Shown here one piece after another: positions 7,198 to 13,241 of a stretch of 13,241 nt of DNA. The stretch is from Desulfuromonadaceae bacterium UBA2294 (GTDB lineage Bacteria; Desulfobacterota; Desulfuromonadia; Desulfuromonadales; UBA2294). The DNA is taken from NCBI GenBank assembly GCA_002345625.1, contig DDWE01000085.1, positions 1-13,241 on the forward strand. Reading direction: 5' to 3'. The position numbers were made by a program, and so were the translations under genes. Below the pieces are notes generated by a model, which worked only from the letters and a program-made list of their open reading frames with translations, ran no database searches and was not told where the DNA came from. Position 1 is the first letter of the stretch, and each line of letters begins with the position of its first letter.

Positions 7198-7225
7198 TTG
7201 CATCGTTCTTAGCCTTGGATATGAT
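7198..7225 (+). promoter_or_regulatory. Candidate sigma-70-type promoter of the decaheme/barrel operon
   Basis: TTGCAT (7198-7203) and TATGAT (7220-7225) are 16 bases apart. Transcription would start near 7232, giving a leader of about 155 bases before the cytochrome ATG. I saw no sigma-54-type site (GG-N10-GC with the usual context) here. Confidence 0.45.
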
Positions 7226-7317
7226 CGGCGGCGTTAAGATCTCTATATGAAGTTTGCATAACAAGACCACCTCCACACACTGCACACTGGTGCAATCCCA
7301 CCCACAGAAAGGAGTTT

Positions 7318-7392
7318 TTGACTGGCAAGCGCCACCCGTCCGATCATTATGAGGTGAACCTGATGAATGTGCGTTACAAGGAGTTAACATGA
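7318..7392 (+). CDS. Possible 24-residue leader peptide overlapping the cytochrome start
   Basis: From TTG at 7318 (or ATG at 7363) the frame reads to a TGA at 7390-7392 that overlaps the cytochrome ATG in ATGA. AAAGGAG (7308-7314) precedes the TTG, with short spacing; GAGGTG (7351-7356) precedes the internal ATG by six bases. The peptide would be MTGKRHPSDHYEV, then NLMNVRYKELT. The stop-start overlap suggests translational coupling. No known peptide is recognised, and the frame could be accidental. Confidence 0.3.
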   Translation: MTGKRHPSDHYEVNLMNVRYKELT

Positions 7393-8471
7393 AACCGTCT
7401 GTTTTGCTAAAAATCCTGAGACCGGCACGTTTGCTGCCGCTGATCGTCGTTCTGGCCGCCTGTGCCACCGGCGCGATCCGCGAGCGGGTTCTGACGCTGC
7501 CGACAATCGAAGGAGCCACCTATGCCGAGCAGCAGAGCTGCGTCGGCTGTCATGAGGACGCGTCGGTCGCCATGACCGGCAACGTCCATCTGCGTCTGGC
7601 AAAGTCGGATCTGCTCGGCGCGCAACAGGGATGTCAGGCCTGTCATGGCCCGGCCAGTCTGCATGTCGTTGATGGTGACACGGCAAAGATCATCAACCCG
7701 GCAAAGCTGCACAGCGACCAGTCCGCCGCTATCTGTGCCACCTGCCACAGCAGCGGCAAACTGATCGACTGGAGCCACGGCAGCCATGCTCTGGCTGAGG
7801 TCGGCTGCGACGACTGCCACGTCTTTCACGCCGCAGAGAAACCCGCCAAGGCTAACCTGAAAAAAGCCGAGCCCGAACTCTGCTACAGCTGCCATCAGGA
7901 AGAGATGGCCAAGGCCAACTTCCCCTCCCATCATCCGATCAAGGAAGGGAAGATGACCTGCTCCAGCTGCCACAACCCACACGGTGCCGAACTGAGCGAG
8001 GAGCGGGCCACGGCCCTCTGCTTCGAGTGTCACGCTCGCTATCAGGGTCCGTTTGTCTTTGAGCACTCGCCGGTTCAGGAAGATTGCGGCATCTGCCACG
8101 ACCCGCACGGCACCGTAGCCGACAACCTGCTCAAGCAGAACGAGCCGTTCCTTTGTCTGCAATGCCATGAAAGTCATTTCCATGCCATGCGGATTGGAGC
8201 GTCGGCCAATGCCAGCAATGTGGCCTTCAGCGCCTACAACCCCGACGGTACACCGGTGACGACCATTACCGGCACGCCGAACACCGCCGGCGCAGTGACC
8301 GTCCCAATGACCAACACCCTGGGCGAGCACAGCTGGCAGCAGGCCTTCGGCACCAAATGCACAGTCTGTCACAGTCAGGTACATGGCAGCGATCTGCCGT
8401 CGCAGACCTCGCCGACCATCGGCAACAACGGCGAAGGCTTCCCGGATGGCGGTAAAGGCCTAACCCGCTAA
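7389..8471 (+). CDS. Decaheme c-type cytochrome lipoprotein, MtrA/PioA/DmsE family
   Basis: This is the periplasm-side electron carrier of a porin-cytochrome complex: it takes electrons from periplasmic or inner-membrane donors and inserts into the partner barrel to carry them across the outer membrane. Ten CxxCH heme motifs begin at residues 51, 82, 116, 140, 165, 191, 211, 233, 256 and 324. The gap before the last, with a His-poor insert (about 265-320), and the ending GKGLTR resemble DmsE-type proteins. The N-terminus has a signal peptide with a lipobox, LAAC, making Cys25 the likely lipidated residue; Shewanella MtrA is soluble, so the lipid anchor is notable. The length (360) is slightly above MtrA. 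The start at 7389 has AAGGAG five bases before it. The barrel gene follows after 26 bases, so the two form one operon. Confidence 0.92.
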   Translation: MKPSVLLKILRPARLLPLIVVLAACATGAIRERVLTLPTIEGATYAEQQSCVGCHEDASVAMTGNVHLRLAKSDLLGAQQGCQACHGPASLHVVDGDTAKIINPAKLHSDQSAAICATCHSSGKLIDWSHGSHALAEVGCDDCHVFHAAEKPAKANLKKAEPELCYSCHQEEMAKANFPSHHPIKEGKMTCSSCHNPHGAELSEERATALCFECHARYQGPFVFEHSPVQEDCGICHDPHGTVADNLLKQNEPFLCLQCHESHFHAMRIGASANASNVAFSAYNPDGTPVTTITGTPNTAGAVTVPMTNTLGEHSWQQAFGTKCTVCHSQVHGSDLPSQTSPTIGNNGEGFPDGGKGLTR

Positions 8472-8497
8472 TCGGACGATTGAATCAGGAGGAAAAA

Positions 8498-10942
8498 ATG
8501 CGAACACGAAGCAATTGGCTGCTCGCCCTCGTGCTGGCCGTCCTGCTCTCACCCCAGACATCTCGAGCCGAAGAAACCGTCGGCGGCAAGATCGAGGCCG
8601 GGGTTTACGGGCAGGATATCGGCAAGAACGGGACGCGAGTCAGCGAATATTCACGACTCGGGGACGGCAACACCAGCCCCGGCTACGGCATCTTCGATTT
8701 TCATGGCGCCACACCGACCTCGGCAGCGGATATTTCGATAGACATACTCGGAGCCGATGATCCGAACGTCGAGGTGAAGTTCGACTTTAACCGTATCCTG
8801 CGGGTCGATGCCGACTACAGTGCCTTCAAGCACCAGCTCGGCCATGACCGCATCGACTACATGAATGCGGCGGTCCCGGGGGCGAATCTTTTTGCCAGCG
8901 GCAACCCCGGCGCGCCGGTGAGCATCGATGCCGCCGGAGTTCCCACCGCAGGCACCAGCATCTGGAGCCTCGGAACCAGCCCCGATGAGGAATTGAACCC
9001 AAACAACATCCCAGCCTATATTGGCAAAGATGCTTCTGGAAACTGGTATGCGACCAACCTGGCAGCGCTTCCCCCTAGCATCGCTGGACAAACGGTCGCC
9101 TGGCAGCAAGTCGGTCGCGCCAGCGTCTACGGCGAGGATTTCGCCAAAGACCAGGTCTTCGAGATTACTCGCAAGGAAGCCAAGGCGAATGCCGACCTGA
9201 CCTTGCCGTTTCTGCCCAACGTCACCTTCCATGCCGGGGTGCGCAATGAGCGCCGGGAAGGGACTGAGCAATCGATCGGGATGAGCAAATGCACTGCCTG
9301 CCACGTTACCGGCGGTAGCCGCGAAGTTGCTGAGCAGACCGATGAATTCAACGTCGGCGCCACCGGCCGTTTCGGACTGCTCACCGTCGACTATAACTAC
9401 AAGAACAGCGAATTCCGCGAAAACGCCGCCGCCCCGACCCGGGTCTACGACCCGGCACTCGCGCCTTCGCCGGCCACGCCTTACACTCCGGGCAACGCGG
9501 TTTTCGACAACCGCCTGCTTTACGACTACGAGGACGGTGCTCTGGTTTACGACCAGACTCCGGATTCAAAGAAACAGAGCCATGTCCTCAAGGCGCGGAT
9601 GGACTTCGCCAACGATACCTCGTTGATCGGCAGCTTCGTTAACAGTGATACCAAAAGCCGCAAGCAGGGCGAGGCCGGGATCTGGAATATCGCGGATCAG
9701 GAGCTCAAGTCGACCTATGACGGTTATGGCTTCCGCCTCGCTTCCAAGGTCACCGATTCTGTCAAGGTGCTGCTGCACGGCAAGCTCGAGCAGGTAGAAA
9801 CGGACGATTCCGTCATCACTTTCTTCCCGATGGGGACGACTGCTCAGCCAAATTTGGGCGGCGGCACCTTGCCGGCCTCGATTACCAACACCTATGAATC
9901 GGTCGAAAGCCGCGACGTCGTCACCCTTGGCGCCGATGCGGTCTGGCGCCTGGCGCGCAAGTCGACCCTGCGCCTTGGTTACGAATACAAGGCCGACGAT
10001 CGCGACAGCGAGCACTACGGCAAGACCACCAAGCAGACTGCCGATGCGATACTGAAAACGGTCCTCGGCAAGAATGTCACCTTTCGCGCCGGTTACACTT
10101 ACCAGAACATTGACGACCCGTTCATGCATGAAAATGCTGCCGGTTACATCGACCCAATTACCGGTCTTCCCTACACCAACGACCCGACCGTCAACGTTAT
10201 TGGCAACGGTCCGCTCTATGGCACCGCCTTCTACGACCTGCGCCAGACCGATCTGAGCAATCAGCCCGAAAACGTGCACGAAGGGAAAGTATCGTCCACC
10301 TGGTCGCCGGTCGCCAACTTCTCAACGACGGCCGCGATCCGCTATCGTAACGAGGAGAACGAACTCGACCGTTCTGAGTGGCAGCAGGAAACCCTCAGTC
10401 CCTCCCTCTCTTTCTGGTACGCCCCAGCCCAAAAGCTGAATCTCACCTTTGCCTACAACTATCTCGGGCAAAGAGCTGAATCGAGGTTCTGTCAGGGCTG
10501 GTACGATGGCTGAGCGGGTGTCATCGTATCGTCCCAGTTTGGGGCGACCTGCAATCAGACCGACTACAACACCGATGTCCACAGCCTTTCACTTAACGCC
10601 GATTTCGCGGCCACTGAAAAACTCCAGCTTGCAGCCGGTGCCAGCTACAGCGACGCCCGCGCCGACTGGAAAGATCTCTCGGTCAGCTACAACGCCGTCG
10701 TGACCGACGCAACCCTGCTCAACCTTTACGATCCGGCACTGATGTCGGAAATGAGCAACTATTCCGATCTGCATTACACCCAGACCGACCTGTCACTCGG
10801 GGGGACCTATAGCTTCACTCCGGCTCTCTATACCACCGCCCAGGTGGCATGGCAAAAGCTTGAGGACAAAGATCCTTACGTTTACGGCGACCTGGATGGT
10901 ACTGCCTGGCGCGGCAGCGTCGGTCTCGGTTACAAGTTCTGA
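8498..10942 (+). CDS. MtrB/PioB family outer-membrane beta-barrel, with in-frame TGA as candidate selenocysteine 672
   Basis: This is the barrel that sheathes the decaheme cytochrome so that electrons can cross the outer membrane. The start is the ATG at 8498, five bases after AGGAGG (8487-8492). A signal peptide (MRTRSNWLLALVLAVLLSP...SRA) is followed by alternating amphipathic strands with short turns and long loops. The frame meets TGA at 10511-10513 (codon 672) and then continues without any shift for 142 sense codons, giving 814 residues and ending GLGYKF; a C-terminal Phe is the usual barrel-assembly signal. Stopping at 10513 would remove the last strands and this signal. A hairpin just after the TGA fits bacterial SECIS spacing, and selA, selB and selC are nearby, so I annotate read-through as Sec. 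Cys665 and Cys685 flank it. A CTACH motif (265-269) lies in another predicted surface loop. Alternatives: recent nonsense mutation or sequence error. Confidence 0.75.
10511..10513 (+). other. In-frame TGA, candidate selenocysteine codon
   Basis: The context is FCQGWYDG-TGA-AGVIVSSQFG. The codon falls between a strand ending near GQRAESRF and a strand starting near TDVHSLSLNADF. The flanking hairpin turns (APAQK, ATEKL) are short and so probably periplasmic, which puts this long, Cys-containing loop on the cell surface. This is an inference from barrel topology rules. Confidence 0.6.
10529..10547 (+). promoter_or_regulatory. Candidate bacterial SECIS hairpin
   Basis: TCGTCCCA and TGGGGCGA form an 8-bp stem (one T-G wobble) with loop GTT; without the closing A-T pair the loop is AGTTT. 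The loop lies 22-23 bases after the TGA, and a G is in its first two positions, both within the published general rules for bacterial SECIS elements (loop 16-37 bases from UGA, G near the loop start). An outer stem GCGGGT (10514-10519) with ACCTGC (10547-10552) is also possible. There is no bulged U like that of E. coli fdhF. Confidence 0.55.
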
Positions 10943-10966
10943 TTGCCCAGACATTATGTATCATCA

Positions 10967-11000
10967 GCCCGGTCGCGCAAGCGGCCGGGCTTTTTTCTTT
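10967..11000 (+). terminator. Rho-independent terminator of the decaheme/barrel operon
   Basis: GCCCGGTCGC and GCGGCCGGGC form a 10-bp stem (one T-G wobble) capped by a GCAA tetraloop and followed by TTTTTTCTTT. It sits 24 bases after the distal stop of the barrel gene, which supports 10942 as the true end rather than the internal TGA at 10513. Confidence 0.95.
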
Positions 11001-11084
11001 GCCTAATCGGGGGAGGTGGTGATTTAATCAGAAAGTTGAGGCCAGTGAATCATTCGAGATTTTATAAGTGAAATGGAGAAATCA

Positions 11085-11996
11085 ATGGAAACCCGCTATC
11101 TGGAAACCTTGCTGACGACCGTCGAGAGCGGCAGTTTTTCCCGAACGGCTGAACTCCTGCACCTCACCCAGTCGGGAGTATCGCAGCGGATAAAATTTCT
11201 CGAGGATCATTTCGGTCAGGTGCTCCTGGAGAGGGGCGCGCAACTGCGTCCGACCCCGGCGGGGGAGGTTGTCGTTGCCCACGCACGCGATATAGTTGCA
11301 TCTATGCGCACCCTGAAACAGCAGATGGAGCTTTTCTCCGGCGGCAAGCGGCTGGCGCTCTGCTGTACCCCGACTTTCGGAATGGTTTTCCTTCCGGAGG
11401 TCCTCAATGATTTCATGCAGCGCAATTCTGATATTGCTGACTTCAAGTTCTCTTTTCAGCAACCGGAGGAGGCACTGCGCGGCTTGCAGGCGCGGCAGTT
11501 CGATTTGGCGATCATAGAGCATTGCGATGACATTGAGTCTTCCGGAATAGAAAAGATCGACTTGCAGCAGGACGAGCTGGTCTTTGTTAGTGCCCCACAG
11601 CTCGGCATCCCCGCCGGGGTGACGGAACTGGAGAGACTCCTCCCTTTTCGTATTTATGCCCGGCGGGATGGATGCAGCTCGAAAAAGTTGCTCATGCGTA
11701 ACCTGGAAAACGCAGGAAGATCGATTGACGACTTTAGCGGCGTGCTCGTTTCCGACGACCTGCGGCTAACGCTGCTGGAGATCGTCGCCGGGCGTGGTAT
11801 CTCTTTCCTCTCTTTGAGCCTCGCCGAAGAATTTTTGCGCCGGGGAGAGTTACTACTCCACCGGGTCGATGGTTTTTCTCATTACCGCCATCGCTCGTTG
11901 CTGGTGAACAAGGACCTGCGGCAGGCACCGTTGATTCTCGACTTTATAAAGAGTATTTACAGAATCAAGGACTGGGGGGGGATTTGCGTGCGATAG
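11085..11996 (+). CDS. LysR-type transcriptional regulator
   Basis: A DNA-binding regulator with an N-terminal winged helix-turn-helix (about 1-60: FSRTAELLHLTQSGVSQRIKFLE is the classic LysR recognition region) and a periplasmic-binding-protein-like effector domain (about 88-295, beginning RLALCCTPTFGMVFLP). I chose the ATG at 11085 because GGAG lies at 11076-11079 and the protein then starts as LysR proteins normally do; an ATG at 11073 has no ribosome-binding site. The length is 303, typical for the family. It lies downstream of the operon terminator, so it has its own transcript, and its effector is unknown. Being next to the electron-transfer operon makes that operon or the genes to its right plausible targets; LysR proteins usually act on a divergent neighbour, and here there is none. 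Confidence 0.9.
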   Translation: METRYLETLLTTVESGSFSRTAELLHLTQSGVSQRIKFLEDHFGQVLLERGAQLRPTPAGEVVVAHARDIVASMRTLKQQMELFSGGKRLALCCTPTFGMVFLPEVLNDFMQRNSDIADFKFSFQQPEEALRGLQARQFDLAIIEHCDDIESSGIEKIDLQQDELVFVSAPQLGIPAGVTELERLLPFRIYARRDGCSSKKLLMRNLENAGRSIDDFSGVLVSDDLRLTLLEIVAGRGISFLSLSLAEEFLRRGELLLHRVDGFSHYRHRSLLVNKDLRQAPLILDFIKSIYRIKDWGGICVR

Positions 11997-12383
11997 ATCA
12001 ATGAGGTTTCTGGTAGTGTAGCAGATATGAATCGGTATGGAGAAATCACCCGTCAAACCTAATTAAAGGAGAATTGCAAATAGCACCGCGTTCAATTTTG
12101 CTGGGTGGCGTGTCAAAATCCCGGCCAAAAAATCCCCCTCTTTATTATCCTTATTTCGCTTCTATCTAAATCGTTTGTCATTCTTATTGGTTGTCGTTTA
12201 TTTCAGCGCGATCGGCCTCTTATCTTCCTCCACAAGGTCAAAACATTGACGTTGTGTACTACTGAAAATCGATCATTACGGTATAATCTTTTAGTTTCAG
12301 GTTGTTACAGACTTGGAACGGAAATGGCAATAATCTAAGGCAAGCGGGAAAAGGCAGAAATTAAAAGAGTACAGGAGGACAGC
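11997..12383. other. Gene-free stretch with repeat copy B and a possible mobile-element end
   Basis: This A+T-rich 387-base region has no convincing gene. It contains copy B of the dispersed motif (12023-12051) and, at about 12110-12135, TGTCAAAATCCC followed by CCAAAAAATCCCC, a pattern of short direct repeats reminiscent of insertion-sequence ends. A perfect TATAAT at 12282-12287 lies about 97 bases before the next gene, but I find no good -35 at the right distance (TTGACG at 12246 is 30 bases away). Confidence 0.5.
12023..12051 (+). repeat. Dispersed intergenic motif, copy B
   Basis: AGATATGAATCGGTAT, GGA, then GAAATCACCC. It matches 1875-1901 with three substitutions and a two-base spacer difference. 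Both copies are on the same strand and in gene-free DNA. Confidence 0.5.
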
Positions 12384-12902
12384 ATGAGCCGAACGTTCGA
12401 TCACATGATGTTGAATCAACATGGGTTGCAAACTGCCATGCATCTGGAGGATGACGACAGCCGTTTGCTGATGCAGCTCTATGGAATGAGGGTCGCCGCC
12501 CTGGTCGCCGCAACTTGTTTGTGGGTTGGGGTGACACTCATCTCCGGAGTCATGACCGTAGCCATGGTCGTATTGGTCGGCGCCATGGTCGGCAATGCCC
12601 ATCACTTGCTCGGAAACGTGCCACGCTGGACGCATTATGGCAGCGTGCTGCTACTAACCCTGTTGGGAGGGTTTGTTGCCAATGTGTTGGCTGGTCTTGC
12701 CCTGTTCAGTAGCACCATGGGCGTGAGCTATTGGCAAGTGCTGACCTCAAGGCGCATTCCGGAGGACATGCCCATGCTCGTCAATCTATTTGTCGAATCA
12801 TCCCGCCCCGCGGACGGTCTCTTCTATGCGTTGGCTGTTGCTGTTGCGATGCTTTCGCTCCGCCACCTCCAACCGTTGCGGATGCAGCTTGAAAAGGCAT
12901 AA
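12384..12902 (+). CDS. Unrecognised small integral membrane protein
   Basis: I do not recognise the family. The 172-residue product has a hydrophilic N-terminus of about 33 residues (with acidic EDDD at 22-25), then hydrophobic segments at about 36-53, 55-70, 86-108 and 144-160, suggesting four inner-membrane helices. The first pair is rich in Val, Ala and Met. Between helices three and four is a polar stretch, TSRRIPEDMPMLVNLFVESSRPADG. The start is well supported: AGGAGG at 12373-12378, five bases before the ATG. It stands alone, after a gene-free stretch and before a bidirectional terminator shared with the convergent wrbA. Codon use looks normal for the window, and the strong ribosome-binding site argues for a real gene. 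No function is proposed. Confidence 0.75.
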   Translation: MSRTFDHMMLNQHGLQTAMHLEDDDSRLLMQLYGMRVAALVAATCLWVGVTLISGVMTVAMVVLVGAMVGNAHHLLGNVPRWTHYGSVLLLTLLGGFVANVLAGLALFSSTMGVSYWQVLTSRRIPEDMPMLVNLFVESSRPADGLFYALAVAVAMLSLRHLQPLRMQLEKA

Positions 12903-12924
12903 TCAGCGCCACAGCGAACATAAA

Positions 12925-12962
12925 AATAAAGGCTTAGCTCTTTGCAGGGCTAAGCCTTTATT
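12925..12962. terminator. Bidirectional intrinsic terminator between the membrane-protein gene and wrbA (repeat copy 2)
   Basis: AATAAAGGCTTAGCTCT and AGGGCTAAGCCTTTATT form a 17-bp stem (one T-G wobble) around TTGC. Both sides are T-rich outward (TTTATTGCTTT on plus, TTTATTTTTATG on minus). The core differs from the copy at 3426-3457 by one base in the loop. Confidence 0.88.
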
Positions 12963-12987
12963 GCTTTGGTGTTTTTCTTTTGACTCT

Positions 12988-13241
12988 CTACGCGACAAGC
13001 TTGAGGGCGATCCGTGCGACATGCGCCCCCTGGTAACGGGCCCCGGCCAGTTCGTTTTCGCTCGGCATCCGCTCCCCCTGGCCGCCGGCGATGGTCGAAG
13101 CCCCATAAGGCGAGCCGCCGGTGATCTCGGATATAATCGTTTGGCCGGCAAAGGCATAAGGCAGGCCGACGATCACCATCCCTTGGTGCAATAGCGTCGT
13201 GTGAAAGCTGAGGATGGTCGATTCCTGGCCGCCATGCTGGG
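12988..13241 (-). CDS. wrbA: WrbA-type NAD(P)H:quinone oxidoreductase, C-terminal part (5' end outside window)
   Basis: WrbA is a flavodoxin-like FMN protein that reduces quinones by two electrons using NAD(P)H, in the cytoplasm, and protects against oxidative stress. The visible 83 residues match the WrbA C-terminus closely: QHGGQESTILSFHTTLLHQG, then MVIVGLPY, then EITGGSPYGASTIAGG, then PSENELAGARYQGAHVARIA. The GGSPYGASTIAGG stretch is a hallmark of WrbA and lies near the FMN-binding region. The frame is open to the window edge, so roughly 120 residues are missing. It ends with TAG at 12988-12990, just after the bidirectional terminator region on the plus strand. Confidence 0.95.
   Translation of the reverse strand, partial: QHGGQESTILSFHTTLLHQGMVIVGLPYAFAGQTIISEITGGSPYGASTIAGGQGERMPSENELAGARYQGAHVARIALKLVA

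Larger units (their letters stand above)
7057..7388. other. Divergent intergenic region between selC and the cytochrome operon
   Basis: This 332-base region separates the Sec locus from the electron-transfer operon. It carries the selC promoter, a 16-bp perfect palindrome (7137-7152), a candidate plus-strand promoter (7198-7225) and a leader with a possible 24-codon frame overlapping the cytochrome start (7318-7392). Confidence 0.7.

Noticed and set aside
7407..8384. Long open frame on the minus strand opposite the decaheme cytochrome
   Set aside because: It is a shadow of a G+C-rich gene; the plus strand has ten CxxCH motifs, a signal peptide and a ribosome-binding site.
9566..10279. Minus-strand open frame opposite the barrel gene
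   Set aside because: No ribosome-binding site or family features, and the plus-strand coding is clear.
8498..10513. Barrel gene ending at the internal TGA as a normal, complete gene
   Set aside because: It would end in WYDG without the C-terminal Phe strand, leave 426 bases of in-frame barrel-like sequence untranslated, and place the terminator 450 bases from the stop. A recent nonsense mutation remains the live alternative.
10449..10703. Frameshift explanation for the interrupted barrel gene
   Set aside because: The frames before 10511 and after 10513 are the same, so no insertion or deletion is needed.
12246..12287. TTGACG plus TATAAT as a promoter for the membrane-protein gene
   Set aside because: The two boxes are 30 bases apart, far from the 16-18 needed; only the -10 box is good.
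12105..12338. 77-codon frame with a hydrophobic start in the gap before the membrane-protein gene
   Set aside because: No ribosome-binding site, A+T-rich non-coding composition, and it crosses repeat-like DNA; probably accidental.
1..13241. CRISPR array, prophage or complete insertion sequence
   Set aside because: No regularly spaced repeats, no integrase or transposase, and no phage structural genes were seen; only short possible element remnants.

Overview
The window looks like a chromosomal segment from a bacterium of the Desulfuromonadales/Geobacter type (Desulfobacterota). The signs are a decaheme c-type cytochrome paired with an MtrB/PioB-type outer-membrane barrel (a porin-cytochrome module for electron transfer across the outer membrane), a complete selenocysteine locus (selC-selA-selB), a hemerythrin-type Fe-S repair protein and a type II NADH dehydrogenase. 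The assignment rests on gene content only.

Layout. 1-334 (+): C-terminal part of a RIC/YtfE/ScdA di-iron repair protein. 536-1786 (+): NDH-2. 1787-2194: gene-poor stretch with a hairpin, a dispersed repeat, a 105-bp inverted-repeat segment, a 17-codon remnant that starts like a DnaJ/CbpA protein, and a good sigma-70-type promoter. 2195-3358 (+): cyclopropane-fatty-acid-synthase-like methyltransferase, convergent with selB across a bidirectional terminator. 3476-7056 (-): selC, selA and selB read leftwards, with selA and selB overlapping by 4 bases. 7057-7388: divergent regulatory region. 7389-10942 (+): decaheme lipoprotein and MtrB-like barrel, closed by a textbook terminator. 11085-11996 (+): LysR-type regulator. 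11997-12383: gene-free. 12384-12902 (+): unrecognised small membrane protein, convergent with wrbA (-, 12988 to the window edge) across a second, nearly identical copy of the first bidirectional terminator.

The main observation is that the barrel gene contains an in-frame TGA at 10511-10513. The same frame then stays open for 142 more sense codons of barrel-like sequence and ends in the C-terminal Phe typical of outer-membrane barrels. The terminator follows the distal stop, not the internal TGA. A hairpin fitting the general bacterial SECIS layout starts 15 bases after the TGA, and the selenocysteine machinery is encoded about 3 kb away. I infer that this may be an outer-membrane selenoprotein, with Sec672 in a predicted extracellular loop of an electron-conduit barrel. 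A recent nonsense mutation or a sequencing error is the main alternative. The same barrel also has a CxxCH motif in another predicted surface loop.

How the genes may work together: NDH-2 feeds electrons to quinone, the decaheme/barrel module would carry electrons across the outer membrane, LysR is a candidate local regulator, and SelA/SelB/tRNA-Sec would be needed to make the full-length barrel. RIC and WrbA fit oxidative or nitrosative stress and quinone redox handling.
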